From Aphrocallistes beatrix (lineage: Eukaryota > Porifera > Hexactinellida > Sceptrulophora > Aphrocallistidae), in NCBI GenBank assembly GCA_963281255.1, contig OY725496.1:1488001-1552000 (forward strand): DNA of 64,000 nucleotides, read 5' to 3'. Under the pieces are notes generated by a model that was not told where the DNA came from, made no database searches, and was given only the letters and a program-made list of their open reading frames with translations. Position numbers and translations under genes: made by a program. Numbering within the stretch: position 1 is the stretch's first letter; each line of letters opens with the position of its first letter. This document shows, piece by piece, positions 55,507-64,000 of this stretch.

Positions 55507-56455
55507 CTTAGGTCATTTCATAAGTCCTGAGCCGTGATCTGTATTCAGAAGTTTGTGAAAATATACTATTTTCGATTTGTCCATTGTATAGCTCAGGGAT
55601 CAGCTTTCGATTTGCATATAGGATTGTTGTGATAGAACAATTATGGTGATTGGTATGTTCGATTTATATACATCGTTTAGGTGACTGTGGAAAAATTGGA
55701 ATCTCCCCCATTGGAAATGGCTTAAAAATGAATTTGGTAAAATTTTTTTGAATTCGTGGAATAAGATAATTACAAGGTCAAATAATTAAGAACATATGTG
55801 TGATGTAGTAAACGGGAGGTGTTCAGTACAATTACCTCTGATAAAAAGTAATTACAGTCAGGGTCGCTTATTATGAACCTGCTTAATATGAACATTCGTT
55901 TATTATGAACTAACCTCCTGGTCCCAATTTCATTTTTTTAGATAGGATTTGTATTGAATCAAGTTCGCTTAATATGAAGTATCTCTATTATGAACAGATT
56001 TTTTGGTCCCCTGGTGGTTCACAATAAGCGACCCTGACTGTATGCAACTTTACGTGGATTTTTTCCCAATTTTCTCCCCCTAAAAATGGGACAAAAGTGG
56101 TAGTTACCATTTCATAAACAATTTATTCCCCAGCCTAAAACCATAATGCTACAAATAAATCAATATTTATGTTGTTTTTTTATATGTAGAATTTAATGGA
56201 AGGATCAGTTTTAATCTAAATTTGCTTAGAAATGAAATACAGCCTTAGGAAACTCAAAAATCACGTTTGAAGGCAGTATCCTAAACTGATGTACTTAAAT
56301 CGGATGTAGGAATCACAATAATTGTCCTATCACAGTAATTCTGTATGCAAATCGAAAGCTGATCCATGAGCTATACAATGGACAAATCGAAAATAGGATA
56401 ATTCTACTAACTTCTGACTACAGATAACGGCTCAGTACTAATGAAATGACTTAAG
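55507..56455. mobile_element. Mariner-type MITE, 949 bp, with nested pogo-type MITE
   Basis: Ends CTTAGGTCATTTCATAAGTC and, inverted, CTTAAGTCATTTCATTAGTA, continuing CTGAGCCGT.ATCTGTA; TA at both sides. The subterminal arms (TTTTCGATTTGTCCATTGTA, ATCAGCTTTCGATTTGCATA) are also inverted. No transposase. The start resembles mariner TIRs. Base 55855-56040 is a later insertion. Confidence 0.85.
55855..56040. mobile_element. Pogo/Tigger-type MITE ('CGCTTATTATGAAC' family), copy 2
   Basis: CAGTCAGGGTCGCTTATTAT at the left; CAGTCAGGGTCGCTTATTGT inverted at the right; TA on each side. Near-identical to 38104-38291. Confidence 0.93.
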
Positions 56456-56494
56456 TAACTTTCTGACAAGAACCGCAACTTTATATGAAGCATT

Positions 56495-57987
56495 GCTTGG
56501 AGATACAAAGTGTCCGCCGGAGGCGACCTTTGGGTGCCTAGGCTCACACTTATTAATCATAAAGTAAATATCATATCTAAATACGTCTGTCTTACTGTAA
56601 TAGTCGATATCACTCGAAAAACAGAACACATCAATTTCTTCTTTTATTTTTGATGCGTAATGATGACGTCATAACAGAGTGACGAGTCATTATTTTCTGA
56701 TGATAGTTGTATCATATTTGAGATATATGAATATACGCATTCTATTAAAATTTCAGCCTTCTATTACCTAAATTGACTGAGTAATTGTCGATAAACTCAG
56801 ATTTCTGGCTATAAAACAGTGGCAATGACGTCATAATTCTATGATGAGTCTACATTTAATCTGAGATCAGAGCTTAGTGGAGCCATAGTCAAAAGACTCA
56901 AACATGCCAAAAATCAGCTTTCTGTACCTTGCAGTTACTTCAATCAATTCGTTATAGAAATAGAAACATATACATAGATATATATATATACAAGCGCGCT
57001 TCGCTTGCTTGTGCTGCGCGGCTGGCGGACAGTTTGTGTACACCGGAGGGGCCCTGTGGGCGCCTGGAGTCACATTGATAAATTATAAGGGAGATAACAT
57101 CTCTAAATACGTCTGTCCAACTGTTATAATCGATGTCGCACTAAAAAAATGTGTAAACAAAATTTGTCAATAAAAATTATAATGCGTAATGATTACGTCA
57201 TAACAGAGTGATGGGTCATCATTTTTTGATGATGGTTGCATCATATGTGTAATATATTAATATACACATTCTATTAAAACTTCAGCCTTGTATCACTATA
57301 AATGACTGAGTTATATTCGAAAAACTGAAATTTATAATTATGAAAAAGTTGACAATGACGTCATAATTCCATGATAAGTCGACATTTTCATCTGTGCTCA
57401 GAAGTTAGTGGAGCCATAGTCAAAAGACTCCCACATGCCAAAAATTAGCTTTATGTGCCTTGCAGCTTCTTTTAATTCAATTCGTTATATATATATATTT
57501 TGAATTGTTTGAAGAAACTGCCTGGCGCTTAAAACTGATTTTTGGCATGTAGGAATCTTTTGGCTATGGCTCTACTTTGTTCTGGGCTCAGACGAAAATG
57601 TCCACTCATTCATCATGGAATTATAACGTCATAGTCACCTTTTTATAATTAGAAATTTCAGCTTTTCGACCATAACTCAGCCATTTGAAGTGATAGAAGG
57701 CTGAGGTTTTAATGGAATTTGTATATTGATATAACTCAAATATGATTCAACAGTAATCAGAAAATGATGACTCATCATTCTTTTGACGCCATCATTACGC
57801 TTCAAAAATTTAAAAACTGGCAAATTGTGTGATTTTTCGTGCGATATCAATTATACCAGTTGGACAGACGTATTTTGAGATGTTATCTCCCTTATAATTA
57901 ATCAATGTGTCGGCCAGCCGCACAGCGCATGGAATGAAGCGCGCTTGTATATACATATACATTAATTGAGTGTTATTGGTAAGGATA
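56495..57987. mobile_element. Nested cluster of three family H copies
   Basis: A forward copy begins at ~56495 (ACAAAGTGTCCGCCGGAGGC) and runs to its microsatellite near 56990. A forward copy (56991-57498, with intact head ACAAGCGCGCTTCGCTTGCT) and a reverse copy (57500-57949, ending GAAGCGCGCTTGT) follow tail to tail. Then comes an orphan tip (57960-57987, CATTAATTGAGTGTTATTGG), probably the end of the first copy, pushed away by the inner pair. Confidence 0.8.
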
Positions 57988-58961
57988 TATTAATTATATA
58001 TAGTGGTAAATAATGAGAAACCTCACAAATTTTTTTTTTCGAATTTGATTTCATTTATGAAATATCTCTACACTCTACCATAAAGTCATTCAAGTATGTA
58101 TACGTATGCCTTTTTAACAGCATTTTGGAACTATTTCATGGTTAATCAAATCTATTTGTCTTTATACTAAACTATCTAACCCCAATACACTTTGTAGAAC
58201 CCAACAAATTTGCAGGTAAAGATATCATTAAGATACCCAAGTTTGCTTCCACCTTTCTCATGTAGACAATATCCAGACATCACATAATGCGCCCAATAAT
58301 ATTAGTATAGTCCGATGCATTATTATTCGCTGCAATAGGCTTCGCTGTATTTAACTATTACCAAAAGCATAAAATCGCCGAAATTGAGTTTTTTGAAATT
58401 TCTCAAAGAATTTATTTTCAGAATCGTGTCAAAATAAAGTTCGAAATGTACCATATACTATATACTATATACTATTTAAATCTACATTTTTAAAAAATAT
58501 ACGATGTCATTTTCGTCAAATAGTAATAGGAATAGTTCGCTATTCTTGATAGGGATTTCTAAACTGTAACCCAAGTTTCTCGTGGTTTACTATGTAGCAA
58601 TATATGAGAGATAGTAATTTCATTCTCCTTTTATGCTCATTTTGGCAGAAGTAAACTTGCCTCTATTTATACATTTTAATCTTACTGTGAGACCGAACAT
58701 TATGGTTAAGATAATCAAACTAGAGTCAAGATAAATATAATTTAAAAATGAACTACACAATAGGATTCTACAGTTTACTAGAGTTTTGTATACCTAATGT
58801 TCTACGATTACTATTTTGTGGTTTACTACTAATAACAGCTGTAAACAATCGAAAACATCACATCAGGAGGCATAAGTATATCTTAAATCATGGAGATACC
58901 TTGACTGATTTTAGATTACCAAATTCAGTTACCTGAAAAAAGTGTGTATATATATATACAC
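57988..58961. other. Unassigned intron sequence
   Basis: No recognised feature; a short (ACTATAT)n run lies near 58455-58475. Confidence 0.4.
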
Positions 58962-59400
58962 TTATGGCCAAAAGTATTGGAACACCATATTGCTTTCCAT
59001 CAAAAATAATACGAAAATGGGTCTCTCCATTGAGGCCAATTCATTAAACTCAAGTCAGTTCCAGAAAATCTGATATCAAATTCGAAATCCACACACTCGA
59101 GTTACTCAGTTTAGAAGTTTCCTACTCATCATTTATGTCTAAAGGGAATTAATATCGCTTGTGCCTCCTTGATCCACTTGTCCCATAATATATAATGGTG
59201 GCAAGTGGCACAAGGTGATTCAGGTACTAGTAGTAGCGCTTTGGAGAGGATTCTCTATAGGAACCTTCTAGATTCATTTATTCGAGTGTGTATATTTCGA
59301 TTCATAATTCCTCGAGCCAATCATTTTCTTATATCTATATTTGAGACTTACAGTTTATTGAATCTTTTGTGCAGAAATTGGTGGATATATTGCTGAAATT
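58962..59400. repeat. MITE-like fragment upstream of exon G
   Basis: The left end CACTTATGGCCAAAAGTATT resembles Tc1-type termini. A palindromic centre (GCCTCCTTGATCCACTTGTC / GGTGGCAAGTGGCACAAGG) parallels family T and 37125-37180. The right end is not visible; unique intron sequence with the exon G pyrimidine tract follows. Confidence 0.45.
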
Positions 59401-59434
59401 CCTTTTTTTTAAAATTTAATGTATTCATTTTTAG

Positions 59435-59699
59435 CATTCCAAATCTTTAAATCCTGATATTACCGATCCAGAAGTTTTGTCACGATATGGTATAGATCCT
59501 AATCAACCTATTAATGAAGATACCTTAATGAACCTTGCTCTTGCGATGAGTCTCCATGATCATGGGTCACAGTCTGTAGAAACAGAGACATCTGATATTA
59601 TAAGAACATCTCTAAGTGAAGAAAACGAAATATCTGCTGTTGATAAGGTTAAATATTTATTAGAAGATCAAATTGAATCAACTGAAGATTTAAATAAAG
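59435..59699 (+). CDS. UBR4: UBR4 internal exon G (UIM-like helix)
   Basis: Codons run HSKSLNPDITDPEVLSRYGI, DPNQPINEDTLMNLALAMSL, HDHGSQSVETETSD. The 'EDTLMNLALAMSLHDH' segment fits the ubiquitin-interacting motif pattern (acidic, ALAxS) and aligns with 'DETMVELAIALSLQQD' in vertebrate UBR4. Downstream is an acidic Ser/Glu-rich linker, also low-complexity in vertebrates. Acceptor TTTTTAG|CAT; donor AAAG|GTAATA. It enters in phase 0 and leaves one base into Gly. 265 bp. A family H element starts 14 bp after the donor. Confidence 0.9.
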
Positions 59700-59713
59700 G
59701 TAATATTATATTC

Positions 59714-59978
59714 ACAAGCACGCTTCGTTTGCATTCACAGCGCGGTTGGCGGACACTTTGTGCCCGCCAGAGGCGTCCTTTGGACGGCTAGGCTCACATT
59801 AATGAAATATAATGTAGATAATATCTATACATGCGTCTGTATTACTGCTATAATCGATATCACTCGAAAATCAATAAAATTGTCAAATTTAAAAATTTTG
59901 ATGAGTAATGATGACGTCAGAAACAGTGATGAGTCATCTTTTTGATGATAGTTGCATCATATGTGAAGAATATTAATA
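59714..59978 (+). mobile_element. Family H proximal copy 14 bp past a UBR4 donor
   Basis: ACAAGCACGCTTCGTTTGCA, GCGGACACTTTGTGCCCGCC, AATGATGACGTCAG, GTGATGAGTCAT; it stops at AATATTAATATA, where the next copy begins. Confidence 0.87.
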
Positions 59979-60388
59979 TACAAGCGCGCTTCGCTTGCTT
60001 GGGCTGCGCGGCTGGCAGACACTTTATGTCCGCCAGAGGCGCCCTTTGGGCACTTGGGGTCACATTGATTAATTATAAGGGAGATAACAACTCAAAATAT
60101 ATCTGTCTTACTGTTAAAATTGATACACTCGAAAAATAATCAAATTCGTAAATTTTAAATTTTTGATGCGTGGTGACGTTATAACAGAGTGATGAGTCAT
60201 CATTTTTTGATAACGTATTATATGTGAGATATTTTAATATACCCATTCTATTAAAATTTCAGCCTTCTATCACTTAAAATGACTGAGTTATATTCGGAAA
60301 ATTGAAATTTCTATTAATAAAAAAGGTGACAATAACGTCATAATTCCATAATGAGTCGACATTTTGGTCTGAGGTCAGAGCTTAGTGG

Positions 60389-60612
60389 TCCCATTGTTTC
60401 CTGCAAAGCGCTTTAAGTGTTTTAAATGATACGCTTAACTTTTTAAAGCGTGTCAAAGCTCGTTAAAGCGTGTGAAAGCATGTGAAAAGCACATTAAATC
60501 GTGTTAAATCGCTTTGAAATGTTACTCCATCGTATGGAGGATAGATAAAGAGATTATAATGCAGTGTCGACGTTGCTAAATGTGCGCATTCGAAAAATCA
60601 TGTGGGAAACAC
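60389..60612. repeat. Insert with degenerate 'TTAAAGCGTGT' iterations
   Basis: Within the family H body are repeated TTAAAGCGTG(T)(C/G)AAAGC units (60400-60535), bounded by TCCCATTGTTTCC and, inverted, TCCACTGAGTGTTTCC. These may be weak terminal repeats of a small MITE. Confidence 0.5.
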
Positions 60613-60707
60613 TCAGTGGACCAATAACCAAAAGACTCACACATGCCAAAAATCAGCTTTCTGTGCCTGGCTGCTTCTTCAATCAATTCGTCACAGAAAT
60701 ATATATA

Positions 60708-60895
60708 CAGTCGACTCCGCTTAATAGGGCCACTGTTTAATCGGGTCAGCCGCTTAATCGGGCCACTTTTGGCAGGACCGGAATAGCTCTCACACATAGA
60801 AGCTAATACAAAATATTTTCGGTTAATAGGGTCCTCCGCTTAATCGGGGCAGAATGTCCTCTGACCGATGTGGCCCTATTAAGCGGAGTCGACTG
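60708..60895. mobile_element. Pogo/Tigger-type MITE ('CCGCTTAATAGG' family), copy 2
   Basis: The ends CAGTCGACTCCGCTTAATAG are identical on both strands; TA on both sides. Internal repeats are GTTTAATCGGGTCAGC, CGCTTAATCGGGCCAC, CGGTTAATAGGGTCCTC and CGCTTAATCGGGGCA. Confidence 0.94.
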
Positions 60896-60935
60896 TATAT
60901 AAATACACATTAATCGAGTTCTAATAGTAAGGATA

Positions 60936-61782
60936 ATACTTAGAATGGGAAGTCAAAGTCGCTAATATTAAGATATTAAAATATAATTTAATCTAATATT
61001 GAACGGAATATATGGGTGGATTTCAATTAGTAATGTATTTGAGCAAGATATCGAAATAGGAGTATGAAAAAAATGGCTTGCACTTATGGGACAACCTCAT
61101 ATCTGAAAGAAATTTATTAAACAAACTTTTACTGAATTCATAAGTACAAGTATATTTATCAATATTTCAATAGTGGAATATTACATGCCAGATGACTCTA
61201 GGGATAATAAACATCTATATTTTTGTTAGAACGACTAAAATTTCCCAAGTTATACCTTAGTCACCTTTTCTAAAAAAATTTAGTTTATTATTATCATTCA
61301 TTATAGTCTATCTTCTACCGCATCGAAGTTACTCTCGAGAATTATGTCATGTATGCTATGGTTCTAAATATTATTCCCCATTAAGTAATTATATAGTTTA
61401 ATCTGATCAAATACTCGTAAAATTAATGTTCAGTTTGAGTATTAGTCTAAAATTTTTTTATATACAGATAACATTTTCTTAATAACCTAATTTGAATTCG
61501 ACAAGTTGTAATGTTTTTGAGAAAAATAGAAGATGATGCGTTCACTTAAGACGTCTATCATTATTTAATTAAAAATCCACTTCCTAGAAGTCTCAAGGGT
61601 GCAAGAAGTTTGTCCTTCCGTACAACGCTTGTGCGCCGATTTCCTTTTTCTTTGTTAAAATGTTTGTATTTATCATAAATGTAATAACCTTTCATTTTCA
61701 TTTTATTTGATGTAAACTACATTTTGTTCTATGTAAACTACCTTTTTATCAAGGTAGAAACCGATTGAACCGAATATCAGTA
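60936..61782. other. Unassigned intron sequence (UBR4 intron G-H)
   Basis: No recognised feature. Confidence 0.4.
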
Positions 61783-62258
61783 CAGTACACCCTCGGTTAT
61801 CCGAACACCTCCGTTTGTTAGCTCAAAGATTGGTGTTCGGATAAGCGAAATACGTATTTTACGGTCTTAAATGCACATGTACCAACTTAGATGTTATTAA
61901 AGAACGTATTATGATTTAAATACTACTTACACGCATGTATAGCCAATCAAATTGACAATGCTACGCACATCATTTCAGTTATCCGAACACATATTTCAGT
62001 TATCTGAACACATTATTTCAGTTATCTGAACACATTATTTCAGTTATCCGAACACATATTTCAGTTATCTGAACACATTATTTCAGTTATCTGAACACAT
62101 TATTTCAGTTATCCGAACACATCATTTCAGTTATCCGAACACATCATTTCAGTTATCCGAACACATTATTTCAGTTATCCGGACACATTATTTTCACAAA
62201 TTCGATTGAAAAAGTATTTGATAAAATGAGTGGTGTTCGGATAATCGAGGGTCTACTG
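61783..62258. mobile_element. Pogo/Tigger-type MITE with ten-unit internal array
   Basis: Ends CAGTACACCCTCGGTTATCC and, inverted, CAGTAGACCCTCGATTATCC, both continuing GAACACC; TA on both sides. The interior holds ten tandem 21-22-bp units (61975-62192). 476 bp, no ORF. Confidence 0.93.
61975..62192 (+). repeat. Minisatellite: ten units of TCAGTTATCCGAACACATTATT
   Basis: Eight 22-bp and two 21-bp units sum exactly to 218 bp. The order of CCG/CTG and ATATT/TTATT/TCATT variants shows a 65-bp higher-order repeat (units 1-3 equal units 4-6). The unit core GTTATCCGAACAC is the element's own TIR motif. Confidence 0.93.
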
Positions 62259-62851
62259 TATTCATGAATAGTTCCCTAACCTAATATAAATACTGTACTG
62301 ATAATATTCGTTTGCCCTACCCGAATACGAATGCCAATAATATTCGGTTGCCCTGGCCCAAGGGTCGGCAACCGATGACACGCTAGCACTAAATTAATGC
62401 CCTCCTGAGTTGAAAATAAATTAGATCGACATACCCATATTTATGTAAATTCAGGGGTCAGAGGTAACTCTAGGCAAGCGTGCCACTTGGACACAAAGTC
62501 ATAAATATGTTTACATTATTCGTATAGGTAGCTGGCATATGTTCTGATTGAAATAATATTTAATAAAGGATATAAATTGTTATAGTACTGTATGTTGACC
62601 TATTTGACAGATAGTGACTGGATATGATTGGTAAATGGTTGAACTCCAATTATCACTAATAATTTCGATAAATAATAATAAATATGAATATAGTATAATA
62701 TTTGGTTACTAAACCGAATACGAACACTGATAGTATTATGTTACTCCTACCAAATACGGATCCTGATACTATTTGCCAAATAATATTTAGTCTAACCGAA
62801 TATTGAACTATTCTTTTGCAACCTTGCTTTTTATATTCTACAATTATATAG
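62259..62851. other. Unassigned intron sequence
   Basis: Recurrent CCGAATA(C/T) motifs (for example 62320, 62715, 62795) hint at a degenerate repeat; no element end is defined. Confidence 0.4.
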
Positions 62852-63072
62852 GTGAAGTAGATTTTACAGGTGAACAATCTTCAACAGGTACCTTAACTCC
62901 TCCTACTACGTTTTCTCCGACGAGCACTCAGTTGGATTGTTTAGCGAAATCAAAAAAGTATACTAATGATAAGTTCGGAGAAATTTCCTCGGATCAATTT
63001 GGGGATAGTAGTGGTGATGACATTGATGTTGGTGTTGAATCTAACGCAATAACTAGAAAAATGATTCTGCAG
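62852..63072 (+). CDS. UBR4: UBR4 internal exon H
   Basis: The first two bases complete the Gly of exon G; then EVDFTGEQSSTGTLTPPTTF, an S/T/P-rich linker, and an acidic part (FGEISSDQFGDSSGDDIDVG). It ends AITRKMILQ, where vertebrates have the start of the 'MVRLMLLERLLQ' helix. Acceptor AATTATATAG, weak in pyrimidines; donor CAG|GTATTT. 221 bp, phase 1 in, phase 0 out. The low-complexity content makes homology weak; phase continuity and position carry the call. Confidence 0.75.
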
Positions 63073-63829
63073 GTATTTTTGACCACTTTAATATCTCGTT
63101 TATATTGTATTGTTATAAGCTGCTATACTTTAATGCGTTATACCACAAGGTAGTGTCTCAAAATTTGTGATACATTCTTAAAAGTATTCGTTTCAATTAT
63201 TATAATCTTGATACATTTACGTATATCCTAATTAATCTATTTTGGAAATATTTATTTGTATTTTTCACGCAATACTCCAATTAATGCTTTGTAAGTTAAA
63301 AACCAAATGTATATATCAAAATACTCCAATTCTTAAAGATCAAAATTAGATTAATTCTATTAGATCAAATTTTTGATTTGGAAAATGTAACTGTGGCATT
63401 TTCCTGGCATAGATCAAATAATAGAAATTAAACTATCCCACTCGAAAGAATCTGCCTTGTCAATAAAATTGGATGCTATTTATTCCTATTAACATTCGTA
63501 TAATAATATCATTCTCGCAATCAAAAATCCACCCGTGATTTTCAAACATGGTCTAAAAAAATTTAACTTTTATCTAAAACGATAACCACCCCGCAAGACT
63601 TATTCAGCGAAATTGTGATATTTCTGACCCTTAATAAATGTATACAAGTATTAGACCGCTTCATTATTTACATACAAACAGTACTAAAATGTGTCTATTC
63701 ATGAAGTAGAATACTTCTATCGGATCCGGAATACAACTAATCGGATTTCAGATTGGAAATCTAAACGTAAGAATTAGTCATAATTGAATATTTCTATGAA
63801 ATACTATTAAATGACTATTTAGCCTGCTA
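63073..63829. other. UBR4 intron after exon H
   Basis: No recognised feature before the terminal MITE. Confidence 0.45.
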
Positions 63830-64000
63830 CAGTCAAGGTCGCTTATTGTGAACCACCAGGGGACCAAAAAACTGTTCATAATCGAGATACTTCATATTAA
63901 GCGAACTTAATTCAATACAAATCCTATCTAAGAAATGAAATTGGGCCCAGGAGGTTAGTTCATAATAAACGAATGTTCATATTAAGCGGGTTCATAATAA
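63830..64000. mobile_element. Pogo/Tigger-type MITE ('CGCTTATTATGAAC' family), cut by window end
   Basis: Starts CAGTCAAGGTCGCTTATTGT after TA and continues as the inverse of 55855-56040. About 15-17 bp of the far end lie beyond base 64000. Confidence 0.9.

Larger units (their letters stand above)
59980..60935 (+). mobile_element. Family H copy carrying two further insertions
   Basis: Head ACAAGCGCGCTTCGCTTGCT to tip TAATCGAGTTCTAATAGTAA. The body is interrupted at ~60389-60612 by a non-family segment and at 60708-60895 by a pogo-type MITE placed in the microsatellite. Confidence 0.87.

Noticed and set aside
61975..62192. CRISPR-like array of ~22-bp repeats
   Set aside because: Units are contiguous with no variable spacers and lie within a TIR-bounded MITE in a eukaryotic intron.
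1..64000. tRNA or other small structured RNA genes
   Set aside because: No sequence with convincing A/B-box plus cloverleaf was recognised by eye; a covariance-model scan would be needed to exclude them.

Overview
This is a eukaryotic, AT-rich, intron- and transposon-dominated window. It holds one multi-exon host gene on the + strand, a UBR4 (Purity of essence/p600) E3 ubiquitin ligase. Eight consecutive internal exons can be placed (14091-14400, 18794-18942, 32681-32948, 36615-36894, 43590-43802, 49632-49732, 59435-59699, 62852-63072). Their splice phases fit end to end and give about 602 codons of open reading frame. They match vertebrate UBR4 in order, for example SIAIKRPRNL, CLAPVGYPGL and the UIM-like LMNLALAMSLHDH. 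Introns run from about 3.2 to 13.7 kb. No other host gene was recognised. Exons upstream of 14091 and downstream of 63072 lie outside the window or were not recognised.

The rest is transposable-element sequence of several ages. The commonest component is a ~0.5 kb non-autonomous element, here 'family H', with more than 25 full or partial copies. One end is GC-rich and palindromic (ACAAGCGCGCTTCGCTTGC, then GGCGGACAC-TTT-GTGTCCGCC); the other is an AT-rich tip (CATTAATCGAGTTTTAATAG, then TAAGGAT) next to a microsatellite. It resembles Helitron/Helentron-derived HINE/DINE elements (inference). DNA transposons include two related DD34D mariners (3444-4768, decayed; 11455-12798, nearly intact), a Tc1/mariner with a 60-bp templated inversion (10213-11250), two hAT elements with exact 8-bp target duplications (33415-36330; 51584-53698), a ZBED5-like hAT relic, Tc1 relics, and P-element/THAP9-like relics (4771-6003; 23738-23855). 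Retroelements are a broken Ty3/gypsy pol (30195-31810) and a Penelope-like RT relic (19541-20860, antisense). A ~1.3 kb antisense 28S rRNA fragment lies inside a THAP-bearing element (23856-25166).

Several MITE families carry clean TA or TTAA duplications, and nesting gives a readable insertion order. Five distinct pogo/Tigger-type families (TIR starts CAGTCGA, CACTCGA, CAGTCAGGG, CAGTACACC and similar) repeat their own terminal motif inward, up to ten times at 61975-62192.

Organism: an arthropod is likely from the UBR4 sequence, 28S and mariner/THAP content. The repeat style recalls caligid copepods (salmon-louse group), but that is an inference and cannot be proved here. The items most worth following are the nearly perfect 116-bp intronic hairpin at 37471-37586, the family H pairing of TGACGTCA with TGAGTCA sites, the reiterated-TIR architecture of the pogo MITEs, and the captured 28S segment.
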